Positions 6,688 to 15,954 of a stretch of DNA of 22,927 nucleotides are shown piece after piece (within the stretch, counting starts at the first letter, position 1; every line of letters begins with the position of its first letter). The notes under the pieces were generated by a model, which saw only the letters and a list, made by a program, of their open reading frames with translations, made no database searches and had not been told where the DNA came from. The stretch is from positions 1 to 22,927 of the IMG/VR virus record IMGVR_UViG_3300020178_000681. One strand, written 5' to 3'. The position numbers and the translations under genes are program-made. This DNA comes from a virus.

Positions 6688-7878
6688 ATGTACAAATGTT
6701 ATTTCCTATTGGACAATATTCTAGAATCTCCGTATGAGCCAATCTCTATAAAGTTGCCCGGATCAAGGCTTCATTCAATGCCGCTGGACTATCTACTAGG
6801 ACATTTTGACGATTTTAACTACAGAAACTTTTTTCATATAAGTCGAATAGAACTATTAGATACACAGACACCAAAGTTTATTGTTAATGTAATACATATG
6901 CCCAACTGGGTAGATACAAATCTATCAAAAGATGGTATTGATTTATTAAAAAATGATCCTAATGTTTATTTGTGCTTGATAACTACATTAGAAGGTGTAC
7001 TAGATACAAAGGCACTAGCAAATGAGTTAAACAGTAAAGAAATACCATTACACAAAGTTGTTGTTATGACTAGTAATATGCAGGCTCACGGAAATAAACT
7101 GGATGGTGTAAACTATATTTGTGTTAACTTTTGGGAAAGTATTACTAGGCTTCATCATCAGACGTTGCCCGATATTAGTGTAACTACACCTAAGCAACTT
7201 TCAATAAATACAGCAGAAAAAAAGTTTTTGTGTTTGAATAGGAATATAAAGCCTCATCGTATATGGCTAATGTACAGTCTATTGCGTAGTAATATAATCA
7301 ATGAAGGACATGTAAGTTTTAACCTTCCTAGTGTTGATCGTAGAGAATTTTATGTGTGTGCTAGATCGCATCATACACTAAAACGTATTCCAGAATCTCT
7401 CCACAGCGACTACAAAATGGCATTGGTTAGAGAAATGTATAATCGTAAACTAGACCCATTGCACAATCACCATGTAATAAACTATAACTCTAGTATCAAG
7501 TCTTACTACAATGACAGTTTGTTGAGTGTAATAACCGAAAGCGATACTAGTCTCAACTTTATTACAGAAAAAACTTACAAGGCTATAATGAATCTTCATC
7601 CGTTTTTTATTGTTGGCAACCCTGATCAACATGCATTACTTCGAGCTAGAGGCTATCATACTTTTGAAGATTTGTTTGGAGTTGATCAGATTACCAACTA
7701 TGCAGAAGCATCGAAAATGTGGAAACACATCGGTAGTAAAAATATAGATGTATTAAAACAAAACATCAAGAAAAAATATTTAGATAAATTAATACATAAC
7801 CAGCAGTTATTTCTTTCAAGGAAGATTAGTTGGAATGACATAACAGACAATCTTATAACAGCAATAGGTGATACTTGA
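6688..7878 (+). CDS. Glycosyltransferase-like protein
   Basis: A 396-residue protein. The C-terminal half carries SVITESDTSLNFITEKTYKA followed by HPFFIVG (about 280-310), the pattern of a GT-B nucleotide-sugar site in fucosyltransferase-like and related phage enzymes, where the EKT(Y/F)K segment contacts the donor. Before it, KKFLCLNRNIKPHR (178-191) is also common in this group. The N-terminal half is not recognised. No signal peptide is seen, so it should act in the cytoplasm. It heads the radical SAM operon, has no Shine-Dalgarno, and its stop overlaps the next gene by TTGA. The sugar donor and acceptor are unknown. Confidence 0.65.
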   Translation: MYKCYFLLDNILESPYEPISIKLPGSRLHSMPLDYLLGHFDDFNYRNFFHISRIELLDTQTPKFIVNVIHMPNWVDTNLSKDGIDLLKNDPNVYLCLITTLEGVLDTKALANELNSKEIPLHKVVVMTSNMQAHGNKLDGVNYICVNFWESITRLHHQTLPDISVTTPKQLSINTAEKKFLCLNRNIKPHRIWLMYSLLRSNIINEGHVSFNLPSVDRREFYVCARSHHTLKRIPESLHSDYKMALVREMYNRKLDPLHNHHVINYNSSIKSYYNDSLLSVITESDTSLNFITEKTYKAIMNLHPFFIVGNPDQHALLRARGYHTFEDLFGVDQITNYAEASKMWKHIGSKNIDVLKQNIKKKYLDKLIHNQQLFLSRKISWNDITDNLITAIGDT

Positions 7879-9086
7879 CCCAAGATTTTAAAAAACATTT
7901 TTGCATGGCGCCATGGACACACATGAGCGTATGGCAAAACGGTGATGCATATCCTTGTTGTATATACCACTGGGATATGCCTATTGGTAACATCAACGAA
8001 GCTGGGTTTAAAGGTGCATGGAACAGTGAAAAGATGCGTGACCTGCGTATGCGTATGTTGAATAATGAGCCAAGTGAAGGATGTAAAAAATGTATCAACT
8101 ATGACGCACAAGGTATTATTAGTTATAGACACAAGTTTAACACAGAGTATAACCATCACTTTAACTTAGTAGAAACAACCAGTGACGACGGCAGTGTTGA
8201 GCAAATGAATCTTGCATATTTTGATGTAAGGTTTAGCAATCTATGCAACATGAAATGTCGTAGTTGTGGTCCACATTTCAGCAGCAAGTGGGCAGAAGAC
8301 ATTTCTGGTAAGCCCGAAGTAGTAGAAATCAATCATCCAGAGATGTGGTCTGAGATTGAAGAAATGTTGCCCACTATCGAAGAAGTTTATTTTACTGGTG
8401 GCGAAAGCCTGTTTATGGAGCAGCATTACAGACTGCTGGATATGCTTATAGAGCGTGGACTCAAACCGAGATTAACATACAACAGCAATGCTAGTAGATT
8501 GAGCCTCAAAGGCAAACACATAAAAGACTATTGGCAGCACTTTGATAAAATATTCTTTTGTGTGAGTTGTGATCAAATCGGTGCCAAAGCAGAGTACACA
8601 CGCAATGGACAAAAGTGGAGTACAGTATTTGATAACTTGTGCTGGATACGTGATAACTTTGAACACAGCTATGACAAGGGTGTAGTTATACAACCAAATC
8701 CTACTATTAGTGTATTAAACATATTAGATTTGCGTAAGATTATCAACTTCCTGTTTGAACACAATATACCCACCGACTACGATATCAATCTCAGCAACTT
8801 GCTAGTTGGACCTGATTGGTTGAGTATAACAATACTTCCTGATCACATAAAACAACTGGCTAAAGAAAACATAATATTATTAAAAGAAGATATTGATAAG
8901 TTGAATATGTATCCACAACGCAAAGAGTTTTTGCACACAGGACTAGACAATATCATAAACTTCATGTATAGTAAAGATGACACACATTTGATTCCTGCAT
9001 TTAGGAATGAAATGCAAAAAATAGATTTAAAACGTGGTGAAAACTTTCTCAACGTATTTCCAGAACTAAAGGACTTGTATGTCTAA
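7875..9086 (+). CDS. Radical SAM protein with N-terminal twitch domain (copy 1)
   Basis: A 403-residue enzyme. An auxiliary Cys set comes first: C10, C28-C29, C70 and C73, with PIGNINEAGF and a WNS motif between. The radical SAM motif CNMKCRSC follows at 124-131 and binds the 4Fe-4S cluster that cleaves SAM; TGGES at 174-178 contacts SAM. The C-terminus ends in a shared signature (LKRGENFLNVFPEL). The start is TTG, forming TTGA with the upstream stop, with AGGTG five bases before. Its closest relative here is the next gene, which has the same layout and length, so they are tandem duplicates. The substrate is unknown. Of its 23 serines, 12 use AGT, 9 AGC and 2 TCT by my hand count. Confidence 0.88.
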   Translation: MTQDFKKHFCMAPWTHMSVWQNGDAYPCCIYHWDMPIGNINEAGFKGAWNSEKMRDLRMRMLNNEPSEGCKKCINYDAQGIISYRHKFNTEYNHHFNLVETTSDDGSVEQMNLAYFDVRFSNLCNMKCRSCGPHFSSKWAEDISGKPEVVEINHPEMWSEIEEMLPTIEEVYFTGGESLFMEQHYRLLDMLIERGLKPRLTYNSNASRLSLKGKHIKDYWQHFDKIFFCVSCDQIGAKAEYTRNGQKWSTVFDNLCWIRDNFEHSYDKGVVIQPNPTISVLNILDLRKIINFLFEHNIPTDYDINLSNLLVGPDWLSITILPDHIKQLAKENIILLKEDIDKLNMYPQRKEFLHTGLDNIINFMYSKDDTHLIPAFRNEMQKIDLKRGENFLNVFPELKDLYV

Positions 9087-10287
9087 ACAACTTAAAAACA
9101 GCAAACACTTTTGTATGATGCCTTGGGTGCATATGCATTTGTGGCCTGCTGGCACAACATATCCATGTTGTATGAGTGATCCAGAGTTTCCTATTGGAAA
9201 TACACAAGAGCAGAGTTTGCAAGAAATATGGAACGGCAAAGAACTACGCAATATACGTATGAACATGCTACAGGACAAGCCAAGCAAAGAATGTAGACGT
9301 TGCTACGAACTAGAAGAAAACGGCATGGGTACATTGCGTACCGGTAGTATTGGAAACTATGCACATCATTGGGACAAAGTTGAAGCAACTAGTGATGATG
9401 GTAGTGCAGGCGATGTTAACATGGCATATATGGACATACGCTTTAGTAATCTTTGCAATCTCAAATGTCGCAGTTGTGGTCCACAGTTTAGCAGCAGTTG
9501 GTTTGAAGATCACAAAGTAACACACGGCGACCCAGGACATCCTAAGATACTCCAAGTACGTGATGAAATGAAAAGTTTTATGGACGAGCTTGATCCGTTG
9601 TTGGAAAGTGTAGAACGTGTGTACTGGGCTGGCGGAGAACCTCTTATTACCAAAGAGCATTACAACATACTTGACAAATGGATTGCTATGGGCAAACGTG
9701 ATGTTAGTATGGATTATACTACAAACTTTACACAAATGTATTACAAAAAGAAAACAGCATTTGATTATTGGAATAAGTTTGAAAATGTTAGAGTAGCTGG
9801 TAGTTTAGATGCCAATCATGCTAGAGGTGAATACTTGCGTAAAAATATGGTGTGGAGTGAAGTTGTACAAAACAGACGCACAATGATAGAACAATGCCCA
9901 CATGTGTATTTTGAACTAACACCTACTGTGAGTGTGTACAACGTGCTTAACCTGCCTGACTTTCACAAGGAATGGATTGAAGAAGGATTGTTAGAGCCTT
10001 CTAATATACGTATCAACATATTGTTGGATCCTACATATATGCGTTTGAGTATATTGCCTCCGTGGATTAAATCTAAAGTTGCTGAAAGATATTCAGAACA
10101 TATTGCATACCTAAAGCAGTTTGATAATATTGCAGGTGTTATAAACGATTATGAAAGTATTTTAAACTTTATGGAAAAAGACCGCACAAACGAAATAAAA
10201 ATGTTTAAGTTTAAAACACAACGTATAGACACTCTAAGACAGGAAAACTTACTAGATGTATTTCCAGAACTAGAAGGTATTTGGTAA
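9079..10287 (+). CDS. Radical SAM protein with N-terminal twitch domain (copy 2)
   Basis: A 402-residue paralogue of the previous gene. The auxiliary cysteines are C12, C30-C31, C72 and C75; the radical SAM motif is CNLKCRSC at 126-133; AGGEP at 184-188 is the SAM-binding GGE motif. The segment around RFSNLC...RSCGP is nearly the same as copy 1, while the substrate-side C-terminal half differs more, which suggests related chemistry on a different substrate or step. The tail TLRQENLLDVFPELEG matches the tail of copy 1. The ATG lies 8 bases inside copy 1. The next gene starts on its last base. Confidence 0.88.
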   Translation: MSKQLKNSKHFCMMPWVHMHLWPAGTTYPCCMSDPEFPIGNTQEQSLQEIWNGKELRNIRMNMLQDKPSKECRRCYELEENGMGTLRTGSIGNYAHHWDKVEATSDDGSAGDVNMAYMDIRFSNLCNLKCRSCGPQFSSSWFEDHKVTHGDPGHPKILQVRDEMKSFMDELDPLLESVERVYWAGGEPLITKEHYNILDKWIAMGKRDVSMDYTTNFTQMYYKKKTAFDYWNKFENVRVAGSLDANHARGEYLRKNMVWSEVVQNRRTMIEQCPHVYFELTPTVSVYNVLNLPDFHKEWIEEGLLEPSNIRINILLDPTYMRLSILPPWIKSKVAERYSEHIAYLKQFDNIAGVINDYESILNFMEKDRTNEIKMFKFKTQRIDTLRQENLLDVFPELEGIW

Positions 10288-12455
10288 TGGGATTTTTTGA
10301 AAAAAGAGAAGTTGATCCAAACAGAGAAATACCCATAAAGCCAACGGGTACATTAGCCGAAGATAAACACACTGCTACACTTGCTGCTATTGCAAAGTAC
10401 AGCAAACCTGTACAAAAAGGTTTAGAAAATCTTGAAATAGAATACAAAGTTAATAGACAGACTAGACTGTGTATGTGTTTGTTGCCAGAATGGGATCCTA
10501 GTTTTCCACCTTACAATACAGCAAAACTTGCTAGTGCTGTAAAACGTGCAGGTTATGCTTGTAAAAGTTTTGATATAAATGTAGAAGCATACAATAGATT
10601 TCACAATGAAAAATGGCCTATTGATTTTGATCCTTGGGATCCACTACGTGACTGGCACTGGCTTGAAGAACATTATTACAAAGATATTCACCCACATCTA
10701 AAACCTATACTAGATGAAAAGATCGATGAGATAGTTGAGTTTGCACCAGATGTGGTTGGTTTTACACTGTACTATTGCAACGAAGCGCCTACAAAGTATG
10801 TAGCAGAACAACTGAAAAAGCGTATGCCAAATGTTCTAATCATGGTTGGCGGCCCTAGTACTCATGCTAGTTATTACAAGGGCGACGATTTATTTGATTA
10901 TGTAGTAAACGGCGAAGGTGAACAACCATTATTGCTTGCACTAGAAAGCATAGAAAAAAAGCAAGGTGTTCAATACAACGAAAAAGAAAAAAGTATGATT
11001 ATCCGGCAGCCTGAAAATCAGCGCTATAATCTAAGTACGTTGCCACTGCCTGACTACAGCGATTTTGACTTTAGCAAGTACAAGTTTCCAAATGGTGCAT
11101 TGTGTGAAATATCAAGAGGCTGTATTGCCAAGTGTACGTTCTGCGAAGAAACACACTTTTGGAAATATAGGCAGCGTAATGCACTTAGCACACTCAATGA
11201 GATTGAACATATGTACTATGAACATGGTACTAATGTATTTTGGTTTATTGATAGTTTGGTAAATGGTAATCTAAATGAACTGCGTGGATTTGTAAAAGGA
11301 GTTGCCGAAAAAGGACTAGAGATACATTGGACTGGTTATTGTAGATGTGATGGTAGAATGGATGCTGAATACTACAAAGATCTAAAAGCAGGCGGATGCG
11401 AAGTTCTTAACTATGGTATTGAAAGCGGCAGTCAAGTTGTACTAGATGCTATGGATAAAAAAGTTACTGTACCAGAAATGGAAGCCAACTTTAGAGATGG
11501 CTATGCAGCTGGCATTGATGCAATGACCAACTGGATTGTAGGCTATCCTAACGAAGGACATAAAGAACTTGAAGACACTCTTACTTTTATGTATAGAGTA
11601 CGCAATCAAGGACTTATTGCAATCAGTCAAGGTACAGGATTTAGTGTAGGTGTAGACACCATTGTAGGACAAAACTTTGACAAGTTTAATCTGTCACCGT
11701 TTTACTATTACGATCATTGGATTACAAAAGATTATAAAATGAGTATTGTACACAAACTCATACGTATGAAAACTTTTAGTATTTTTACAGACTTACTAAA
11801 AACAGAAAAAGTTTGCAGCAAGCCAACTCGTCCTAACTTGGCCAAGTTTCATTATGATATCAAGTTTGATAATCCTGATAACGAGTTTGATATTGAATAC
11901 GATTATGATGACTTTGATTATAATATTATCAAGCCAGGCATTAGTAACTTTGCTGATAGTTTGGTAAATGAGATCTGGCCATTTTTAAGAATAGTATGGC
12001 GCACAAAAGGTGCATATAAACTACATTTAAAGTTCCGCAAAGAATGGGAATATGAAGAATGGGGAGAGCGTAATGCTGCTCCATTGGATGCTGACTATAT
12101 ATTTGAAATAACAGATGATGGCAAATGGACTGCTGACTTTAAATGGAAATATCAACAAGACGAATACAGTGATTGGGAAGACAAGTACTGGATTGAAAAT
12201 GGTGCAATGCAAATGAGTCCAGATCCTTCGAGCCCTGTTTGGAGTATTATGGATTTCACCCGAGATAATAGCAATGCAGTTATTAGAGCACGTAAACTTG
12301 CATGGAAAGGTGATGCAGAGAAAAAGTCTAAAGATCCTTACAATGCTTATGATTTTAAAAAGTTTAAGCAAGACGAAAAAAACTTTATAAGTGTACGTAA
12401 TATAGACTTTAGTTTTGAATATGAATGGCAGGGCAAAGGAGACTGGAGTGAGTAA
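10287..12455 (+). CDS. B12-binding-type radical SAM enzyme with long C-terminal extension
   Basis: A 722-residue protein, the largest in the window. Residues about 60-225 look like a cobalamin-binding Rossmann domain: PPYNTAKLASAVKRAGY, DVVGFTLYYCNEAPT, LIMVGGPSTHASYY and VVNGEGEQPLLLALE. The classical DxHxxG cobalt-ligand motif is absent, as in several relatives. The radical SAM motif is CIAKCTFC at 279-286. Relatives do methylations, ring formations and other difficult C-C bond steps. The last 200 or so residues are rich in Asp, Glu, Trp, Tyr and Lys and I cannot place them in a known domain. ATG at 10287 (TAATG overlap with the previous stop) is chosen over an in-frame TTG at 10281. Confidence 0.85.
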   Translation: MGFFEKREVDPNREIPIKPTGTLAEDKHTATLAAIAKYSKPVQKGLENLEIEYKVNRQTRLCMCLLPEWDPSFPPYNTAKLASAVKRAGYACKSFDINVEAYNRFHNEKWPIDFDPWDPLRDWHWLEEHYYKDIHPHLKPILDEKIDEIVEFAPDVVGFTLYYCNEAPTKYVAEQLKKRMPNVLIMVGGPSTHASYYKGDDLFDYVVNGEGEQPLLLALESIEKKQGVQYNEKEKSMIIRQPENQRYNLSTLPLPDYSDFDFSKYKFPNGALCEISRGCIAKCTFCEETHFWKYRQRNALSTLNEIEHMYYEHGTNVFWFIDSLVNGNLNELRGFVKGVAEKGLEIHWTGYCRCDGRMDAEYYKDLKAGGCEVLNYGIESGSQVVLDAMDKKVTVPEMEANFRDGYAAGIDAMTNWIVGYPNEGHKELEDTLTFMYRVRNQGLIAISQGTGFSVGVDTIVGQNFDKFNLSPFYYYDHWITKDYKMSIVHKLIRMKTFSIFTDLLKTEKVCSKPTRPNLAKFHYDIKFDNPDNEFDIEYDYDDFDYNIIKPGISNFADSLVNEIWPFLRIVWRTKGAYKLHLKFRKEWEYEEWGERNAAPLDADYIFEITDDGKWTADFKWKYQQDEYSDWEDKYWIENGAMQMSPDPSSPVWSIMDFTRDNSNAVIRARKLAWKGDAEKKSKDPYNAYDFKKFKQDEKNFISVRNIDFSFEYEWQGKGDWSE

Positions 12456-13656
12456 TACATATTGCGTATACCCGTTTATAAACGTACACACTAACACCGA
12501 TGGTAGATGTAAACTATGCTGCCATGTGTACAGTGAAGACTATATTCAAGTAGATGGCAAAGATGCTGTACTAGGTAAAACTGACTGGTGGAACATTTGG
12601 AACGGGCAATACATGCTGGATGTTCGTGCAAAGATGCTGGCCGGTGGCAAAGTTAAAGAATGCAATCGCTGCTACGAACACGAAGAAAAAGGTTTAGAAA
12701 GCAGCAGACAATGGGCCAACAAAACATATCGTGCATCTGTAACACACGGCAACCCTACACACTTAGAACTACGATTAGGTAATCATTGTAACCTAAAGTG
12801 TAACAGTTGTTGGAGTGTGAGTAGTGATCAGATTTACAAAGAACGTAAGAAGATACTTGCTAAAGAGTCTGTACCTAAGTGGTTAGATGACCAATGGCAA
12901 CACGAGATTAAAAGTGTAGAGGAACACGATTGGGCATGGTACGAAACTCAGGAGTTTCGTGACTTTGTAGATCAAGTTGCACCTACATTAGAACGACTGT
13001 ACATGACAGGTGGTGAGCCTACACTGATACAAGCAAATCAGTATGTATTGGACAAACTAGTAGAAGCTGGTAATACAAAATGTCATGTAGCATGGACAAC
13101 CAATATGACTACATGGCCAGAAGGGTTTTATGACAAACTAGATTTTTTTGACACTAGTGAAATACAGATGAGCATTGACGGTTATGGTGATCATAACATG
13201 TACATACGCTATCCAACTGATTGGAACAAGGTAGAAGAAAACTTTGACAAAGCAATGAAGTTGCCTGAAAAAGTACAACTAAAGATTTACTTTGTGTATC
13301 AAGCATGGAATGTGTTTGATGTTGACAAACTAATACGTTGGCTAGAACAAAAGCAAACAAGGCGTGTGGACTTTGTTCCTATTTTCTTAGAACATCCTGA
13401 TCAACTGCACAGTTGTGTATGGCCTAGAGAACTACAGCATAATATCATTGGAAAACTAATGATGCTGGATACAAAGCTACACCAAGATGCTGTTCAAAGA
13501 ATCATTAACTACACACAGAATACTAATAAATATTCAGCAGAGAACCTCATGAGAATGAAACAGTTCATTAGTATCAATGATAGATATCGCAAGTATAAGT
13601 TTGCAGATATTTTTCCATTACTAAATGACATATTGGAAACAGAATGCAAGAAATAA
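12448..13656 (+). CDS. Radical SAM protein with N-terminal twitch domain (copy 3)
   Basis: A 402-residue enzyme of the same plan as copies 1 and 2: auxiliary C6, C21, C24-C25, C72 and C75, radical SAM CNLKCNSC at 114-121, and TGGEP at 187-191. It is more diverged, with an insertion rich in Trp, Glu and Asp between the cluster motif and GGE. A C-terminal tail (DRYRKYKFADIFPLL) is a weaker version of the shared signature. The start is GTG at 12448: AAGGAG lies six bases upstream and the start overlaps the previous stop by 8 bases. A longer reading from TTG at 12415 would add 11 residues inside the previous gene and has no ribosome site. Confidence 0.86.
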   Translation: MSNTYCVYPFINVHTNTDGRCKLCCHVYSEDYIQVDGKDAVLGKTDWWNIWNGQYMLDVRAKMLAGGKVKECNRCYEHEEKGLESSRQWANKTYRASVTHGNPTHLELRLGNHCNLKCNSCWSVSSDQIYKERKKILAKESVPKWLDDQWQHEIKSVEEHDWAWYETQEFRDFVDQVAPTLERLYMTGGEPTLIQANQYVLDKLVEAGNTKCHVAWTTNMTTWPEGFYDKLDFFDTSEIQMSIDGYGDHNMYIRYPTDWNKVEENFDKAMKLPEKVQLKIYFVYQAWNVFDVDKLIRWLEQKQTRRVDFVPIFLEHPDQLHSCVWPRELQHNIIGKLMMLDTKLHQDAVQRIINYTQNTNKYSAENLMRMKQFISINDRYRKYKFADIFPLLNDILETECKK

Positions 13657-14636
13657 AAGCTATTTTACCAGCTAAAGACAAATGGGTAAGCCTAGTATGG
13701 CAAGTCAACGATTGGTGCAACTTTCGTTGTACATATTGCAGCGAATGGAACTGGGCAGGACGTAATAAAAACGATACAGATATTCCGTTGATTGTTGATA
13801 CACTTGAGCGTATTATGTTACATTATAAAGCCAAAGGTTACAAGTATTTTAAACTGTATCTCAGCGGAGGCGAACCTACATTTTGGAAGGCACTTATTCC
13901 TGTTGTAGAAAAGTTTAGAGAACATGCTGAATGGCCTGGTAGTTGTGTAGGTATCAACACCAACTTTAGTAAGCCACTAAGCTGGTGGAAGGATCATCAT
14001 CACTTGTTCGAAGATGTTGTTGCTAGTTATCATGCAGAATGGAGCAAAGACGACAAGTACATGGATGTTTACAAGTTCTTACAAGATAAGAAAAACTATT
14101 TGTGTAGTCGTATTATGATGCATCACGATCATTTTGAACAGTGTATGGCATTTGGCGACAGAATAAAAAATGAGTGTGACAACTATATGATTGAGTATGC
14201 ACCAGTCTATGACGAGTTACGTCCTAGCACAGATCCGTATCATTATGACGAACCGTGGCAGATGGAGTTTTTTCAAACTAATAGTACAGTACAACAGCAG
14301 AGTATTCCTATAAAAAAAGATCCTAGTTATGCTTGGGCAAAAGTACAATACGAAGATGATACTATAGAACCTATTGATACAAACGGCATCATTACAAACG
14401 GTAAAAACTTCTTTAAAGGTTGGTTGTGCAATATACACGAAAGTTTGCACATTCATCCTAATGGTAAAATACAACAAGCAAGTTGTGGAGTAGGACCAGT
14501 TGTTGGAAATATTGTACAAGGCGAGTTTAATACTACAATGAGTGAAGGAGTGTGGTGTCCTAAATCACATTGTCATTGTGCAGCAGACTTTAATATTAGT
14601 AAAGCAAGGCCAGAATATGCAAAACAAATTAGATAA
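13644..14636 (+). CDS. Radical SAM protein with C-terminal SPASM-like cysteines
   Basis: A 330-residue enzyme with the ordinary domain order, unlike its neighbours. The radical SAM motif CNFRCTYC is near the start (25-32), SGGEPTF follows at 74-80, and a C-terminal set C262, C281, C305, C310 and C312 with HPNGK and GN.VQGEF segments looks like a SPASM or twitch auxiliary-cluster domain. SPASM enzymes often modify peptides or proteins, but some act on sugars or nucleotides. It lacks the C-terminal FPEL-type tail of the twitch copies. The ATG lies 13 bases inside the previous gene and the next gene starts 20 bases before its stop. Confidence 0.85.
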   Translation: MQEIKAILPAKDKWVSLVWQVNDWCNFRCTYCSEWNWAGRNKNDTDIPLIVDTLERIMLHYKAKGYKYFKLYLSGGEPTFWKALIPVVEKFREHAEWPGSCVGINTNFSKPLSWWKDHHHLFEDVVASYHAEWSKDDKYMDVYKFLQDKKNYLCSRIMMHHDHFEQCMAFGDRIKNECDNYMIEYAPVYDELRPSTDPYHYDEPWQMEFFQTNSTVQQQSIPIKKDPSYAWAKVQYEDDTIEPIDTNGIITNGKNFFKGWLCNIHESLHIHPNGKIQQASCGVGPVVGNIVQGEFNTTMSEGVWCPKSHCHCAADFNISKARPEYAKQIR

Positions 14637-15954
14637 ACTACCAAAAAACTTTTGTTACTTTAGTATGCAAGGATACAGCACACATTCGCATGGACGTACT
14701 AGACCATGTTGTTTTAGTAGAGTAGAAACTAATGCATACATGCCAGGTGTTGATGTAGATTCAGTTCCTTATTGGAAGGAACATCATAACTGGAATAGTC
14801 CTGATCTTGAAGATTTTATCAACGATCCAAAAGCCAAAGAAATACGCAAGCAACTACTAAATGACGAAGTTCCAGACGGATGTCGTAGTTGTTTCGAACT
14901 TGAAGATCAAGGCATACGCAGTTTTAGACAAACATGGAATGAAATATACGAAGATCAAATAGACACAACTTTAAAGCATGTTGATAATGAAGGACATTTA
15001 GATGCACAGGCTGTTACGTACTTGGATATCAGTTTGGGAAATATTTGTAACCTAAAGTGTAGAAGTTGCAATCCGTGGGCAAGTCATCGATGGATAGAAG
15101 AAGGACCTACAGTGCCACACACTGATTGGGATGACACAGCATATATGATTGCCAAAATGAGCAGTGACAAGCCTTGGTTTATTAAAGCATTTGCTGAAGG
15201 ATTTTTTGATGAAGTACTGCCTAATGTAAAAGTTATTAACTTTATAGGTGGCGAGCCATTAGTAGTCGAAGAACACTATGCTTGGTTAGAACACATAGTC
15301 GATCAAGGTTGGAGTAAGGATATTGAGCTCCATTATAATACTAATGGTACAACTATACCCGATAGACTATTAGCTATCTGGGATAAGTTTAAAGGTGTTA
15401 TATTAAGTTTGAGTATAGATGCTATAGGTGATCTTGCATACTATGTTAGACATCCTACCAAATGGAAAATAATAGAAAAGAATACAAAAAAACTAGCAGA
15501 GTTTAGTCGCACACGCAAAGGTGTTCTTGTGCATACACACGTTACACTTAGTTTGCTAAACTTGCATGACTTGCCCAACTTGTTGGATTGGTGCAAACAC
15601 CAATATGATACGTGGCACTATGAATGGGATTGGGGCAACTATGGTTATCAAAACTGTCTGCCGCATTTTAACATTGTAGATTTTCCACGTCACTTGAATA
15701 TACGAAACTTACCCGAAGATCGCAAAGTGTTGATGAACAAAATGTTGGAAGAGCAACATCTCAAATACAAAAATGCCAAGTTGCCGGATTGGGAGCAGTG
15801 GGCAGTTGAAAACATTATCAACTTAAAAAATATTCTAAATCAGCCACAAGATGAAACAGACTGGAAACACTTTATTGATAATACCAATGCTAGTGACAAG
15901 TTTAGAAAACTCGATATTGTTGAATATATTCCGTGGATGGAGAAATATTTTTGA
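14617..15954 (+). CDS. Radical SAM protein with N-terminal twitch domain (copy 4)
   Basis: A 445-residue enzyme. Auxiliary cysteines are C13, C31-C32, C89 and C92; the radical SAM motif is CNLKCRSC at 144-151; GGEP is at 211-214 in INFIGGEPLVVEEH. The ATG at 14617 is preferred because it follows an AAGG site and gives the conserved opening of the family (LPKNFCYFS, as HFCMAPW in copy 1); an in-frame GTG/ATG region further up would only add residues inside the previous gene. It is longer than the other copies because of inserts before and after the GGE motif. The tail KFRKLDIVEYIPWMEKYF again resembles the shared C-terminal signature. The stop overlaps the next start by TTGA. Confidence 0.87.
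   Translation: MQNKLDKLPKNFCYFSMQGYSTHSHGRTRPCCFSRVETNAYMPGVDVDSVPYWKEHHNWNSPDLEDFINDPKAKEIRKQLLNDEVPDGCRSCFELEDQGIRSFRQTWNEIYEDQIDTTLKHVDNEGHLDAQAVTYLDISLGNICNLKCRSCNPWASHRWIEEGPTVPHTDWDDTAYMIAKMSSDKPWFIKAFAEGFFDEVLPNVKVINFIGGEPLVVEEHYAWLEHIVDQGWSKDIELHYNTNGTTIPDRLLAIWDKFKGVILSLSIDAIGDLAYYVRHPTKWKIIEKNTKKLAEFSRTRKGVLVHTHVTLSLLNLHDLPNLLDWCKHQYDTWHYEWDWGNYGYQNCLPHFNIVDFPRHLNIRNLPEDRKVLMNKMLEEQHLKYKNAKLPDWEQWAVENIINLKNILNQPQDETDWKHFIDNTNASDKFRKLDIVEYIPWMEKYF

Noticed and set aside
12027-12497. 156-residue minus-strand frame opposite the B12 radical SAM gene
   Set aside because: It is hydrophobic shadow sequence from an Asp/Lys-rich gene on the other strand and has no ribosome site or neighbours in that direction.
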